A stretch of 64,000 nucleotides of DNA from Delphinus delphis (GCF_949987515.2 NC_082691.1:62999740-63063739), one strand, 5' to 3'. Positions 47,281-59,135 are shown, counted from the stretch's first letter. Numbers and translations are program-made. The notes: generated from the sequence alone by a model not told the origin.

Positions 47281-47904
47281 CTCGACAGTTCACAGGACTG
47301 GAACTGGTTCAGCTCCACATGTCCTGCTTAGACCCCCTGCAACGTCCCAAACAAGGGCAGGTCCAGCTCATGTCTGGACTGCCCCTACAGATGGCAGCTC
47401 AGCCCCTGTGGAGCTAGGGGCCCCTTCACCTCTAATTAGTTCTGCAACCTTAGCAAGGTCATCTTCATGATTATGGAATCCTTCTGAAGGTCTTCCTTCT
47501 GCCCTCACTGAACAAGCCTGATTCCCATTCCTCCTCAGGGTCCTCCCAACATTTGATGACAACGATCACGGCCTCAGCCCTTTGAGCCCCCTCTTCTCCA
47601 GACTGACAAGCCCCATCCACTCCTCATTTGACAAAAATATCCCAAGCCCTTTACCCACCAAAGTAAAATCACTTAAATCATTGCGAAAAGAAAAGAGAGA
47701 TGTTTTTATTTTAAATAAGCCTCAGCAACCCACTGGTTAACACTCACTTCCACAATGATCTCCAGGCGAAGCCAAACCTCCACCGCCTCGGCCAAGCCTC
47801 TTTTTTGCTTGATTCTCAGGAGACACACAGGGCGCCTGGGAACCTTCTTCTGTGTTGTACATTCAGGAGCCATCCAAAGGGACTGAATTTTCCAGAAGGC
47901 TGCC
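47281..47904. other. Intronic sequence, nothing secure
   Basis: A minus-strand open stretch (about 47747-47890) ends at a perfect GTGAGT donor but lacks a credible acceptor; see rejected items. Confidence 0.35.
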
Positions 47905-48070
47905 TTCCAAAACACTGAATCTCAGACTTCCCCAGGCATGAAAACCACTTGGGGATCTTGTTAAAACTGCAGATTCTGTCTCAGTCGGTTTCGGGTGGGG
48001 CCTGTGATTCTGCATCTCAAACGAGCTCCCAGGTGGCGCTGATGGTACTGCTCCAGAAGCAAGGTGTTGA
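47905..48070 (+). repeat. MER5A-type hAT element
   Basis: 'tgaaaaccacttggggatct', 'gttaaaactgcagattctgt', 'ggcctgtgattctgcatctc' and 'gagctcccaggtggcgctga'. Confidence 0.8.
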
Positions 48071-48535
48071 AGGACGTAACCCACCTTGAAAAGGCACAGC
48101 CAGGCACACTTTCTAAGAGCTCCCTGACAAGCCCCTGGTGGTTTTGAAAATGCACACTATTGAATTCAACGTCCAATTCCCTTGGTTTCTTTCAGCCATG
48201 CTGTGAGAAAGAACAGTTCCCAGCACGACTTTGAAACCTACTTGAGGATAGATGCTGAGAGGGTGTGCACGTGAGAAGGAGGGTCCAAGCAGAGAGGGCA
48301 AGGGAAACTCACCCCCCTCCACAGGCATTAAATAGAACAGCTGACCTAGAAGATCACTGCCCACCCTGGCCAAGCCACCAGCAGGGCACAAAGCCCGAAA
48401 CAAACAAGGAGGTCCTCAGATCCGGGGTATGGGTCAACCACACAGCCACGACTAACCAGAGCTGCTCCATTTCTCTCCAAGCACCTCGCAGTAAGTTGAG
48501 CTCATGAGAGCCAATGTGCCGGACACGAGTGCAAG
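48071..48535. other. Intronic sequence, nothing recognised
   Basis: No repeat or exon called. Confidence 0.4.
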
Positions 48536-48540
48536 CACAC

Positions 48541-48574
<34 letters not shown>

Positions 48575-48577
48575 CAC
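48536..48577. repeat. (CA)n microsatellite
   Basis: About 20 CA units with one G interruption. Confidence 0.95.
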
Positions 48578-48789
48578 CCTAAACATTGCTCAGACATGCA
48601 CTGCCAGCACTGTTACATCCAGCACCATAAATCACCGCATCATTACCAGCTGCCTACAGGCTGAACAGATCAAATGCATCCAATAAATAAAACTAGCACA
48701 CAAATATCTACTGTATAGCACAGAAAGACCCTGTAAATAAATGAATGTGGCTGAACACCAGAACACTTAATTCTGTTGGGGAAATGTGA

Positions 48790-49325
48790 TATTGGCCTCT
48801 AAGACGGCTCCCAGTGAGCCTCACCTCCTAATGCTCACACCCTTGTGTGCTCCCTTCCCACACTGAGTCAGTAGTAACCCAGGGACCAACAAAATACTGG
48901 GGTAGGGATGGTGTATGACTTCCAAATCCTGGTCACAGAAACATTGGTACTCACACCTTGCTCTCCCTTGGATCCCTTCTCTGGGGAAACCAGGCAGCCA
49001 TGCTGTGAAGACACTCAAGCAGCCCTGTGGAGAGGTCCACATGGTGAAGAGCTGAGGCCTCCCACCAAAAGCCAACGTCAACTTGCCAGTCATGTGAGTG
49101 GCCATATGGAAGCAGGTCCTCCAGGCCTAGTCAAGGCTTCAGATGAATGCAGCCCCAGCTGACATCTTGAATGTGACTTCATGAGAGACCCTGAGCCAAA
49201 ACCCACCTAGCTAATCTGATTCTAGATTCTTGAGCCACAGAACTGTGTGAAATGATATGTGTTCATTGTTGCTTTCAGCTACTAAGCTACAGGGTAATTT
49301 GTTACTCAGCAATAGATAACTGATA
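48790..49325 (+). repeat. MLT1/MaLR-type LTR
   Basis: The 3' part is diagnostic: 'gagaccctgagccaaaaccc', 'gagccacagaactgtgtgaa', 'gggtaatttgttactcagca' and 'atagataactgatat'. ERVL-MaLR elements are ancient mammalian LTR retrotransposons; only the LTR is present. Confidence 0.75.
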
Positions 49326-50589
49326 TGGGAAAGGACTGGAGAACTTTCAGAGAACAGGGCTTTGAAGAACAAGGAGGATTTCACCAGGCCCAGAAGAGAC
49401 AAACACTGTATTTCCTGCAGAGGGGAAAAAATAAGGAAAGGCATGGAGAGTGCATGGGGATTGTGTTTGGGAAATGGGAGAGCATCTCAGATGGCCAGAG
49501 TGCAAGGTACCAGGAAAGATACTGAAAAGGTAGGTTGGGGCTGGGTCCTGACGGTCCTTGAATATTATACTAAAGGGTCTGAACTCTCTAGAGGTGGGAA
49601 TAATAATTATTTACATCTTATAAGTGAAGCAATTGAAGCTCAGAAAGGTTAAGGAATTTGTCCAAGGGCACCTGCCTTCTTTTTGTATCCTTGCGTGGAT
49701 GAGAGACAGGGGTGGGTAAAGGAGGGCTAGCTCTCTTCCTCTTCATATAACGACACTAATTCCATCACGGGGGCTACAGTCTCATGACCTAATTACCTCT
49801 CAAAGGCCCTACCTCCGAATACCATCACATTCATTGATTCATATCAATTGGGAGGGGGGCGGGGACAAAAGTAGCAGTCCTGAAACTGCTAAACAGCTAA
49901 ACAGCATGATGGCCTTAAAAACCTCTAGAACCATGGAGACTCCCCCTGGACACCGAAGCTTAGGGAGCCAGCATGACCTGCTCGAAATCACTGAGCTGGT
50001 CCTTCCTGGCTCAACAGCGTTCACGAGATGACATTTTAGACATCACTGAACACAGTCACGGCCATCTTCCATGAAGCTGGCCCATCCATTCTCTGCTTGA
50101 GTCACTGACACTGACCCAGCATACAGCTAGTTAGGAACCAGGCAGGAAGAAGATCCAGGACTCCAGGCTCCCAGGTTCCACACCTTGCACACAGCCCAGG
50201 AGGGAAGAGACTAGTGAGTTACCTGCAAACTGATGCTGGAAGAAGCTTTTATGTAACTCCTAGAAGAAGGGTCTAGTGACCACTAACAGTTCTCTCTGTA
50301 TAGCTGTCTTCTAGTTTAGCACTCTTCCATTACACTTAGAGTCCAGTTTTTATAAAGTAGGAAGACCAGCTTATCTTTTCACAGGGCAAAGTAAATCTTA
50401 AAGTCGGCATGTGGGGATAATTATTTAAAAGAGAAACACATTGAAAGAGTATGGGAAAGTTTAATATTTTCATGTTACTAACATAAACATGCACATAGGT
50501 GAAATAATAGTAAAAAACACCAGAGCCAACACCAGTTAGCAAACTGAAAGCAAAACTGTTTTCTATAATACAGCTTAAACAAATTCTGC
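49326..50589. other. Intronic sequence with MIR scraps
   Basis: 49590-49680 ('gaagcaattgaagctcagaa') is a small antisense MIR piece; about 50110-50185 may be another. Otherwise nothing recognised. Confidence 0.4.
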
Positions 50590-50745
50590 TTATCACAGAG
50601 GTGTAAGAATAATATTAGAGAATCTATTAATGTTATAATTTAGCATACTAAGAAACTACAGAAGAAAACAAAATAATCATGTCCATAGATGTAGGAAGAG
50701 TCTTTGAAAAAAATCAAAGAATACTTATTCATGAATAAAAGAACA

Positions 50746-50836
50746 GAATAAACAACAAGGTCCTACTGTATAGCACAGGAAACTATATTCAATATCCTGA
50801 GATAAACCATAATGGAAAAAAGAATATAAAAAAGAA

Positions 50837-50869
<33 letters not shown>

Positions 50870-50937
50870 CTGAGTCACTTTGCTGTACAGGAGAAATCAA
50901 CACAACATTGTAAATCAACTATACTTCAATTTTTTTA
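50746..50937 (+). mobile_element. Short L1 tail insertion with target-site duplications
   Basis: Contains 'aaccataatggaaaaaagaa', a (TG)n(TA)n run at about 50838-50867 and 'aacattgtaaatcaactata'. Perfect 15-base duplications 'atgaataaaagaaca' at 50731-50745 and 50938-50952. Confidence 0.93.
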
Positions 50938-50964
50938 ATGAATAAAAGAACACAAACAAAAACA

Positions 50965-51545
50965 AAACAAAAATGATGATCCAGCAATTCCACTCCTAGG
51001 TATATACCCAAAAGGACTGAAAGCCAGGATTCAAAGTGATACTTGTATACCAATGTTCATAGTAGCATTATTTACAATAGCCAAAAAATGTAAACAACCC
51101 AAATGTCCATCAACAGATGAATAAACAAAATGTAGTACACCCATATTGTGAAACATTTTTCATTCATAAAAAGGAATGGGATTCTGATATTGATACATGC
51201 TACAACATGTATATACCTTGAAAGCATTATGCTAAGTAATATAAGCCAGACACAAAAGGACAAATGTTGTATGATTCTACTTATATGAGGCACCCAGAAT
51301 GGGCAAATTCATAGAGATAAAGAGCAGAATAGAGGTTACCAGGGAGTGGGGGGAGCAGGGAATGGGGAGTTATTATATAATGGGTACAATTTCTGTTTGG
51401 GCTGATGAAAGAGTTCTGGAAATAGATGGTGGTGATGGTTGTACAACACTGGGAATGTACTTAATGCCACTAAGTTATAAACTTAAAATGGTTAAAATGG
51501 TAAATTTTATGTTATGTAAATTTTACCATAATTTTTAAAAACCCA
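50965..51545 (+). mobile_element. L1MA/MB-type 3' end nested in the ancient L1
   Basis: 'atgatccagcaattccactc', 'gatacatgctacaacatgta', 'ggtaaattttatgttatgta', ending in A-rich sequence. Confidence 0.8.
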
Positions 51546-52360
51546 ATAGTAGGAAAAGAAACAACACAATTAAAAACTGGGCAAAAACATAGCCACTTCA
51601 CCAAAAAATATATACAGTAGGCTTAAAAAGCACATAAAAAGATGATCAACATGATTAGCCATTAGAGAAGTACAAATTAAAACCACTATGAGATATCACT
51701 ACACACTTCTTAGGACAAATAAGATGGCTAAAATAAAAAACTTTGACAATATGAAGTGCTAGTGAAAGTGCAGAGCAACTGAAACTCTCAAACATGGTGA
51801 GAATGCAAACTGGTAGAGCCACTCTGGAAAATAACTTGGCACTTCCTTACAAAGTTACACATATACTTAAGTATTTATCTAAAGAAATGAAAATTTAGGC
51901 CACACAAAAACCTGTATACAAATGTTTATGACAGCTCTACTCATAATCATCAAAACCCAGAAACAACCCATATGCCCTTCAGCGAGTAAACAGACAGACT
52001 GTGGTACCTCCACGCAATGGGTTACTGCTCAGCCACACAACAAACTTCTGATATTTGCAACTTGGATGAATCTCACAGGCATTAGGCCAAATGAAAAAAG
52101 TCTCAAAGGTTATATACTGTAAGATTCCAATCATGTGTCATTCTTGAAAAGAATAAAATTATAGTGACAGAGAAGAGATTAGTGGTTGCCAAACCTTAGA
52201 GCTGGAGAGAGGGTTTAAAGAATAGCATGAGGGAGGTATTTGGGACGATAGAACTGTTCTATAAACTCACTGGCAGTGCTTATACAAATCTAAGCATAAG
52301 TTAAAATATTTAGAACCATACACCAGAAAAAATTCTATGTTAAAAAATAAAATTCAAAAC
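51546..52360 (+). repeat. Older L1M 3' end
   Basis: Starts again inside ORF2 ('aaaaactgggcaaaaacata') and runs through 'aggtattgggacg'-like 3' UTR text ('gagggaggtatttgggacga') to 'taaaaaataaaattc'. Confidence 0.7.
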
Positions 52361-52919
52361 AAAACAAAAATCTCTCAGCAAACTAAAATTATAAGGATAC
52401 TTCCTTCATCTGATAAAAAGAACCTACCAGACAACTACAGAAAACTTCTCCTTAGTGGTGAGAAATGAGAAAGATTCTCTTTAAAGTCAGGAATGAAGTG
52501 AAGATGACCGTTATCACCACTTCTGCTCAACCAGAAGTCCTAACCAGCAGAGGTTATAATTTTCACCTAGGAAATCCAAGAGAATTCACAGGCAAATAAT
52601 TAGAATTAACAAGAGAGTTAAGCAAAGTTGCTGGATTTAAGGTTAACAATAACAATCTATTTGCACTGGCTTCCTTTACACCAGCAATGTACAATTAGGA
52701 AGTGTAATTTTTCAAATGATATCCTCTACAACAGCAATAAAAATTTACAAAGTGCCAAGGAATAAATCTAGCTGAACAATCAAGATCATTATGGAGAAAA
52801 TTATAAAATGTTATTAAAAGATATTAAAGAAGGCCAGATCTTTGCCATGTTCATGAATGGGAAGACTCAACAGCATAAAGATGTCAATTCTCTCCAAATA
52901 AAAGTATACGTTTTAACTG

Positions 52920-53000
52920 AGTAAGTATTCGTAAAGCATTTAGAACAGTGCCTGGCACATAATAAGTGATATATAACTGTTGTTAAACAAATAAATCAAA
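52920..53000 (+). repeat. MIR or L2 3' end
   Basis: 'agaacagtgcctggcacata' followed by 'ataagtgatatataactgtt'. It interrupts the ancient L1. Confidence 0.7.
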
Positions 53001-53879
53001 ATTCCAACAAGGCTTTCCATGGAACTTGACAAGCTTGTTGTAAAAATTTTTAAGGCAGAACAATGGTCCAAAAATAGCCAAAGCAATCTTGAAGAACAGA
53101 GGTGGGAAGAAGGATAATTCTCATTCTATTAGACATTAGCACTTAATTATGAAGCCATTAAGAATGTTTTAATTAGCCCCGGAGCAGACACACAGCATAA
53201 TGGAACAGAATAAAGAGTCCTGGAATATTTGTTATATGAAAACTTGATATATAAGAGAAAAAGCATTATAAATTAGTGGATGCTGTAACTGTTCATTACC
53301 CTTAGTAGAGAAGAAATAAAGTCCTAATTCACACCATATACAACTTTCAACTCAAGGTAGAATAAAGACCTATATTTGAAAAGCAAAACTTCCAAAAGAA
53401 AGTATTATTTCCTCAGGGTAGGAAAAGATTTCTTAAGCAAGATGCAAAAATCACAAACCATAAAACAAAAGATTAAAAAGTAAACAATAAAGTGTTTTAA
53501 AACTTCTGTGTTTCAAAAGATTCCATAAATAAAGGGTACTATAAACCATGGAGTAGAATATATTTATAACAAATAACCAACAGAGTGCTAGTATCCAAAA
53601 TACATAAAGAACTCTAATAAATCAATATAAAAGCAACAAATAATATAATTTTTAAAATTATATGTTTATATAAACAGGCAACTCACAAAAGAGAAAACCA
53701 AAATAGTTAATAAATATAAAATGATGCTCAACTTCAATAATAATCAGGGAAATAAAAATTAACACAATGAGATATCACCAAATTAAGCATAGTGATAGTC
53801 TCTAGAGACAGGGAAAAATGAGGCCAGGAAGGGGTTCACAGAGGGCTATAACTATATGTGTAAATGTGACAGTTATTAG

Positions 53880-54420
53880 ACCTATTCATAAATGTTTGAG
53901 TTCCCTCCTCCGAGTACACAGTAGGATTGCACTTCCCCACCCTGTTAAGCTAGGCAAGTATGTGTGATTTGCTTCTGCCAAGCAAGTGTATGCAGAGGTG
54001 TCACTCGTAGGTAGAAACCTTTGAGTCAGTATGCAATCTGTCATCTCTCTTTCCCTTTGCATGACTGACAACAATGCTCTCAGCCTGCACCCTGGACTGG
54101 GCCTCTGCCAGCCCATGAATGGACTTGCAAGATGACTGTTTATCTATTTGTTTGTCTTAAGCCACTTAAATGTGACAGCTGCTATGCTTTGTGACCACCT
54201 AGAGGAGTGGGTTGGGGAGGGTGGGAGGGAGATGCAAGAGGGAGGGGATATGGGGATATATGTATACGTATAGCTGACTCACTTTGTTATACAGCAGAAA
54301 CTAACACACCATTGTAAAGCAATTATACTCCAATAAAGATGTTAAATAAATAAATAAATAAATAAAAATAAATGTGAGAACTGCTTGTTACAGCAGCATA
54401 AACTAGCTCCCTGATTTCAT
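53880..54420 (+). repeat. MaLR-like LTR, split by a young L1 tail
   Basis: 'tttgtttgtcttaagccact' at 54150-54166 and, after the L1, 'actgcttgttacagcagcat' are the two halves of the typical 3' end of such LTRs. Confidence 0.6.
54176..54368 (+). mobile_element. Young short L1 tail in the LTR
   Basis: 'ctttgtgaccacctagagga' to 'ctccaataaagatgttaaat' and an (AAAT)n tail. Target-site duplication 'taaatgtga' at 54167-54175 and 54369-54377. Confidence 0.9.
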
Positions 54421-54474
54421 GCTCCCTGATTTCAAACTGTACTACAAAGTTATAGTAATCAAAACAGTATGGTA

Positions 54475-54771
54475 ATATGGGGAGGGGAAGGGTAAGCTGT
54501 GACAAAGTGAGAGAGTGGCATGGACATATATACACTACCAAACGTAAAATAGATAGCTAGTGGGAAGCAGCCGCATACCACAGGGAGATCAGCTCGGTGC
54601 TTTGTGACCACCTAGAGGGGTGGGATAGGGAGGGTGGGAGGGAGGGAGACGCAAGAGGGAAGAGATATGGGAACATAGGTATATGTATAACTGATTCACC
54701 TTGTTATAAAGCAGAAATTAACACACCATTGTAAAGCAATTATACTCCAATAAAGATGTAAAAAAAAAAAA
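54475..54771 (+). mobile_element. Young L1 tail with 13-bp target-site duplication
   Basis: 'atatggggaggggaagggta' to 'aataaagatgt' plus poly(A). Perfect duplication 'aaacagtatggta' at 54462-54474 and 54772-54784; removing the insert restores the host L1 reading. Confidence 0.95.
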
Positions 54772-54876
54772 AAACAGTATGGTACTGGCACAAAAACAGA
54801 CACAGATCAATGGAACAGAATAGACAGCCCAGAAAAAAACTCTTGCTTATAGGGTCAATTAATCTATAAAAAGGAG

Positions 54877-55118
54877 AACTGGGAGACTGGGATTGACATA
54901 TATACTCTACTATGTATAAAATAAATAACTAATGAGAACCTTCTGTATAGCACAGGGAACTCTACTCAGTGCTCTGTGGTGACCTAAATGGGAAGGAAAT
55001 CTAAAAAAGAGGGGACATATGTATACATATAACTGACTCACTTTGCTGTAGGGCAGAAAGTAACACAACATTGTAAAGCAACTATACTCCAATAAAAATT
55101 AATTTTTTTTTGTCTCCA
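54877..55118 (+). mobile_element. L1 tail insertion, slightly older type
   Basis: 'attgacatatatactctact', 'gtatagcacagggaactcta' and 'ctccaataaaaattaa'. Host L1 text resumes at 'gatggggaaaagacagcctc'. Confidence 0.8.
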
Positions 55119-55391
55119 AAAAGAGGTAAGAGTATATGATGGGGAAAAGACAGCCTCTTCAATAAATGGTGTTTCCTCTTCAATAAAAGTTGAGGAAACT
55201 CAACTTTTGCAACATGCAAAAGAATGAAACTGGAGTACTTTATCACATCATATACAAAAATAAACTCAAAATGGATTAAAGACTTTAATGTATTTGCAAA
55301 TGATATATCCAATAAGGAGTTAATCCAAAATATACAAAGAATTCATACCACCCAACATCAAAAAAATAAACTTGATTAAAAAATGAGTAGA

Positions 55392-55420
55392 GGCCTTCCC
55401 TGGTGGCGCAGTGGTTGAGA
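55392..55420 (+). repeat. Orphan SINE head, 29 bp
   Basis: 'ccttccctggtggcgcagtg' with flanks is the 5' end of a CHR-type SINE. No body or tail follows, and the host L1 is missing its expected text at this point. Confidence 0.85.
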
Positions 55421-55520
55421 TGAGAAGAAAAGGGAACCCTTGTGCATTGTTGGTGAGAATGTAACTTGGTGCAGGCACTATGGAAAACAATAAGGAGGTT
55501 CCTCAAAAAATTATAAATAG

Positions 55521-55884
55521 GGCTGCCCTGGTGGCACAGTGGTTAAGAATCCGCCTGCCAATGCAGGCGACATGGGTTTGAGCCCTGGTCCAGGAAGATC
55601 CCACATGCCACAGAGCAACAAAGCCCATGTGCCACAACTATTGAGCCTGCGCTCTACAGCCCACGAGCCACAACTACTGAGGCTGCGAGCAACAACTACT
55701 GAAGCCCACGCATCTAGAGCCCATGCTCCACAACAAGAGAAGCCACCGCAATGAGATGCCCGCGCACCGCAACAGAGTAGCCCCCACTCACTGCAACTAG
55801 AGAAAGCCCGCGCGCAGCAACGAAGACCCAACACAGCCAAAAATAAAAATCAATAAAAGAAAAGAAAAAGAAAATTTGACTTAA
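55521..55884 (+). mobile_element. CHR-related SINE, long form, perfect TSD
   Basis: Head 'ggctgccctggtggcacagt', B box region 'gggtttgagccct', a long body with repeated 'ccacaactactga'-type units, and an A-rich tail. Perfect 16-base duplication 'aaaaaattataaatag' at 55505-55520 and 55885-55900. Confidence 0.95.
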
Positions 55885-56639
55885 AAAAAATTATAAATAG
55901 AACTACCATATGACCTAGCAATTTCACTTCTAGGTATTTACCCAAAGAAAACAAAAAACACTAATTTGAAAAGATATATGCACCCCAATGTTCACTGCAG
56001 CACTATTTACAATAGCCAAGATATGGGAGCAACTTCAGTGTCCATCAACAGATGAATGGATAAAGAAGATGTGGTATAGATATACAACAGAATATTATTC
56101 AGCCAACAAAAAAATGAAATCTTGCCATTTGTGACAACATGGATGGATCCAGAGTGTATTTTGCTAAGTGAAATAAGACAGAGAAAAACAAATACCATAT
56201 GATTTCACTATTTGTGGAATCTAAAAAACAAAACAAACAAACAAAATGAAAATAGTCTCATAAATGCAGAGAACAAACATGAGGTTGCCAGAAGGGAGGG
56301 AGGTCAGGAATGGGTAGAAATTAGGTGAAGGGGATTAAGAGGTATAAACCTCCAGCTATAAAATAAATAAGCCATGGGGATGCAATATACAGCGTGAGAA
56401 ATATGGTCAATAATATTGTAATAACTTTGTATGGGGACAGATGGTTACCAGACGTACCATGGTTATCACTTCATAATGAATGCAAATGTCAAATCACTAT
56501 GTAGTACACCTGAAGCAAACATAATACTACATGTCAACTATATTTCAATTGAAAAAAAGAGAAAACTGAGTCAGCATGTATAAAAATTATGCTGAGAAAT
56601 TTTTCTACCAAGGAGATCCAAGAAATGGGGCAATCACTG

Positions 56640-58370
56640 GAGGAGAATGTTATGTTCACACAGGATTTCTTTCTTTCTTTTTAAGACAGAAGCTTTTAGA
56701 CCATGTTTGCATGCTGGTGAGAATGACCCCATGGAAAAAGAAAAATTGATGAAGAAATGGAGGAGAATTATTGTGAGCAAAGTTCCTGAGAAGGTGAGAG
56801 GATATGGGGTCCACTGCACAAGTGGAGATGTTGGCCTTAGACACAGTCCATGTGTTGTACCAGGAGAGAGTACGTGGGGAGAAACAGCAGGTGTAGGATA
56901 TAAATGCAGAGTCTATGAGTACAGATGCAGGAGGGTGGAAGACGTGGCAATGGGAGTGTGTGGAAGTTCTCTTCTGATTGCTTCTATTTTCTCAGGGAAA
57001 TAAGAAGCAAGGTCATCAGTAGAGAATGAGGAGGAGATAGAGTGAAAATTTTGAGGAGAGAAGAGAGTATATAAAACAGTTGTCTCTCAAGTGGGAGAAG
57101 GTATTAAGATTTGCCAGGAAGTACAAGCGTTCAATATGAGATTCATTCATGGTCATGAATTTTTCTTACTGAGGTATAGTTATTGTATAATATTATATGT
57201 TTCAGGTATACAGCAGAGTGATTCACAATTTTGAAAGGTTATATTCCATTTATAGTGATTAGAAAATAGTGGCTACATTCCCTGTGTTGTACTATATATC
57301 CTTGTAGCTTATCTATTTCATACATAGTAGTTTGTACTTCTTAACCTCCTACTCCTATCGCCTGCCCCTTCCCTCTCCTCACTGGTAAACCACTAGTTTG
57401 TTTTCTGTATCTGTGAGTCTATTTCATTTTTGTTATGCGCACTAGTTTGTCTTATTTTTTAGATTCCATATATAAGTGATAACATACAGTATTTGTCTTT
57501 CTCTGTCTGACTTACTTCACTTAGTATAATACCCTCCAAGTCCATCTCGTGGTCATGAATTTTTAAATAAGACAGTCAGCCTGGTTATATGTTCTTCTCA
57601 GCCACATTCAGCTGCCAGAGAGCAGGAGGAGGGTTGCTGGCTTACCTGGCTATGGGGCTGTGCTAGGCAAGTAAAACAGAAGGTAAGTAGAAACGGTAGG
57701 CAAAGGAGTGATTATAATGGTGGCCCGTGGAAACGAGATGGGTAAGAAGGAAACTGATGATCTGACAGGGGCAATCGCCAATGAAAAGAAAGTAGGTTCA
57801 ATAGTTTGGAGTTGCTGGGGGTTGAATAATTGTTGGAGGTGGGCTTCTAGAAGGAATGATCTGGAAGGAAGGAAAGGATCAGTCAATGAGTGGGATATTG
57901 CTAATGGAATTATGGGTTGGGGGTGGAGAGTACAAGGGTTGGTAGCGACAAAGTCTGGGGTATACCCAAGGGAATGAGTGGCTGAGAAAGGACGAGATCA
58001 TTCAAGGTGAGGAAATAAATTAATAGAAATCAAGGATCACCTACTTGGTATCTTCAAACCACCCAAAACTGTGACAAGAGTAATGAATCAGGTACAGCAG
58101 TCTGCAAGGAATGACTAGAGAGGGTTTATAGATGACTATAATGAGGAAGAGTGGTAGACAGTACCAACTGAGGCAGGAGCTTCAAAAGACCTGGGGGCTT
58201 CTCAGGAGGAGGCAAGAACAACGGCCTGAAGTGGCCATGAGGAGTGAGAAGTTCACGTACACGCCCCTGAGCCTGGTGGGCATGGGAGAATAAAACCGCC
58301 AGTGGAAGCAATGTCCTCAGAAGACAGCCCAGTTTAAACTGGAGCAAAAAAGGTAAAGTGGCCATTCAAA
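56640..58370. repeat. Ancient interspersed repeat split by an L1
   Basis: 'cttctattttctcagggaaa', 'gaagcaaggtcatcagtaga', 'aaatcaaggatcacctactt' and 'cctgagcctggtgggcatgg' form a familiar old mammalian repeat, probably LINE-related, collinear on both sides of 57165-57549. Family not assigned. Confidence 0.5.
57165..57549 (-). mobile_element. 5'-truncated L1 with 15-bp target-site duplication
   Basis: Reverse complement of an L1 tail: 'tacagcagagtgattcacaa', 'gataacatacagtatttgtc'. Perfect duplication 'tggtcatgaatttt' plus surrounding T's at 57150-57164 and 57550-57564. Confidence 0.93.
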
Positions 58371-59049
58371 GAAAAGATTTAGGACACAGGGGATTTTACT
58401 GATAAGATACTGCGGGTTCCACAGGGCCCTGTGGAAGGTTTAAGGGAACAGGGAGAAGAGAGAGATTTAGTCCGATTAAAAGATACAAAAGCCATATGGA
58501 GATGAGTGTCCAGGAGATGGTGATGGATGACCCAGAGTCTTGACTTCCTGGGGTGCCTGATACAAATGAGTTACTCCCAATGGACAACTAGGGAGAGATG
58601 GTCTATTGGGCAGATTGGGGTGGGAAGCGGGGGGGGGGGCAGTTAGGAGGAGGGAGAGTGGGGCTTGCCTGGATCACACGGGCACTACACACTCTTGCAC
58701 AGTGAACACATGCATGATGTATTTTTTTAGGGAAATGGCTCCAAGACAAATAGCTTTTTACATATGAATGCTGTAAGAGGCGACTCCACGCACAGGCAGT
58801 GCCTGTCTTCCTGGGTTGACGTGCACAGACTACTTACAAGGCAGAGAGAACAAGGGACACTCAGATTAGCCCTTTGAGTCCTTAAAGATCAGCAGCTTGG
58901 GGTGATGTTTTTGAGTGGGAGGAAGCTGATGACACTAGTTTAAAATGGAATGCGGAAATCATCTGTGGTTTTCAATGAGTCACACTTTCCTTGACCCACC
59001 TGTCATGGGAACTGGCTCTGGGTGGACTTAAAATCGTTCAAACTGCACG
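58371..59049. other. Intronic sequence with an 11-G run
   Basis: Homopolymer of 11 G at 58629-58639. Otherwise nothing recognised. Confidence 0.45.
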
Positions 59050-59054
59050 TCAGA

Positions 59055-59135
59055 AATAACAAAACACTGTATGTCAATTATACCTCAATAAAACTGGAAG
59101 GAAAAAAACAAAAACAAAACAACAAACAAAAAAAT
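59055..59135 (+). repeat. L1 3' tail fragment with A-rich tail
   Basis: 'ctgtatgtcaattatacctc' and 'aataaaactggaag', then an A/C-rich tail. Confidence 0.7.

Larger units (their letters stand above)
50590..53790 (+). repeat. Ancient L1 ORF2 region split by younger L1 insertions
   Basis: The left piece (50590-50745) contains 'agagaatctattaatgttat' and stops at 'attcatgaataaaag'. The next part of ORF2 resumes at about 52361 ('tctctcagcaaactaaaatt') and continues to about 53790. The 1.6 kb between is later L1 material. All frames are broken. Confidence 0.75.
54395..56555 (+). repeat. L1 ORF2 and 3' end carrying four later insertions
   Basis: L1 text in sense: 'caaactgtactacaaagtta', 'agatcaatggaacagaatag', 'gcagcactatttacaatagc', ending 'gtcaactatatttcaattga'. 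Interrupted at 54475-54771, about 54877-55118, 55392-55420 and 55521-55884. Confidence 0.85.

Noticed and set aside
47747..47890. Minus-strand candidate exon ending at a perfect GTGAGT
   Set aside because: The only AG sites upstream lack a pyrimidine tract, the peptide is unfamiliar, and an old MER5A lies where the acceptor region would be.
55511..55840. 109-codon open frame on the minus strand, Cys/Gly-rich
   Set aside because: Antisense translation of the SINE at 55521-55884.
50590..56555. A functional, full-length L1
   Set aside because: All copies are 5'-truncated or old and frame-broken; none has an intact ORF1 or complete ORF2.
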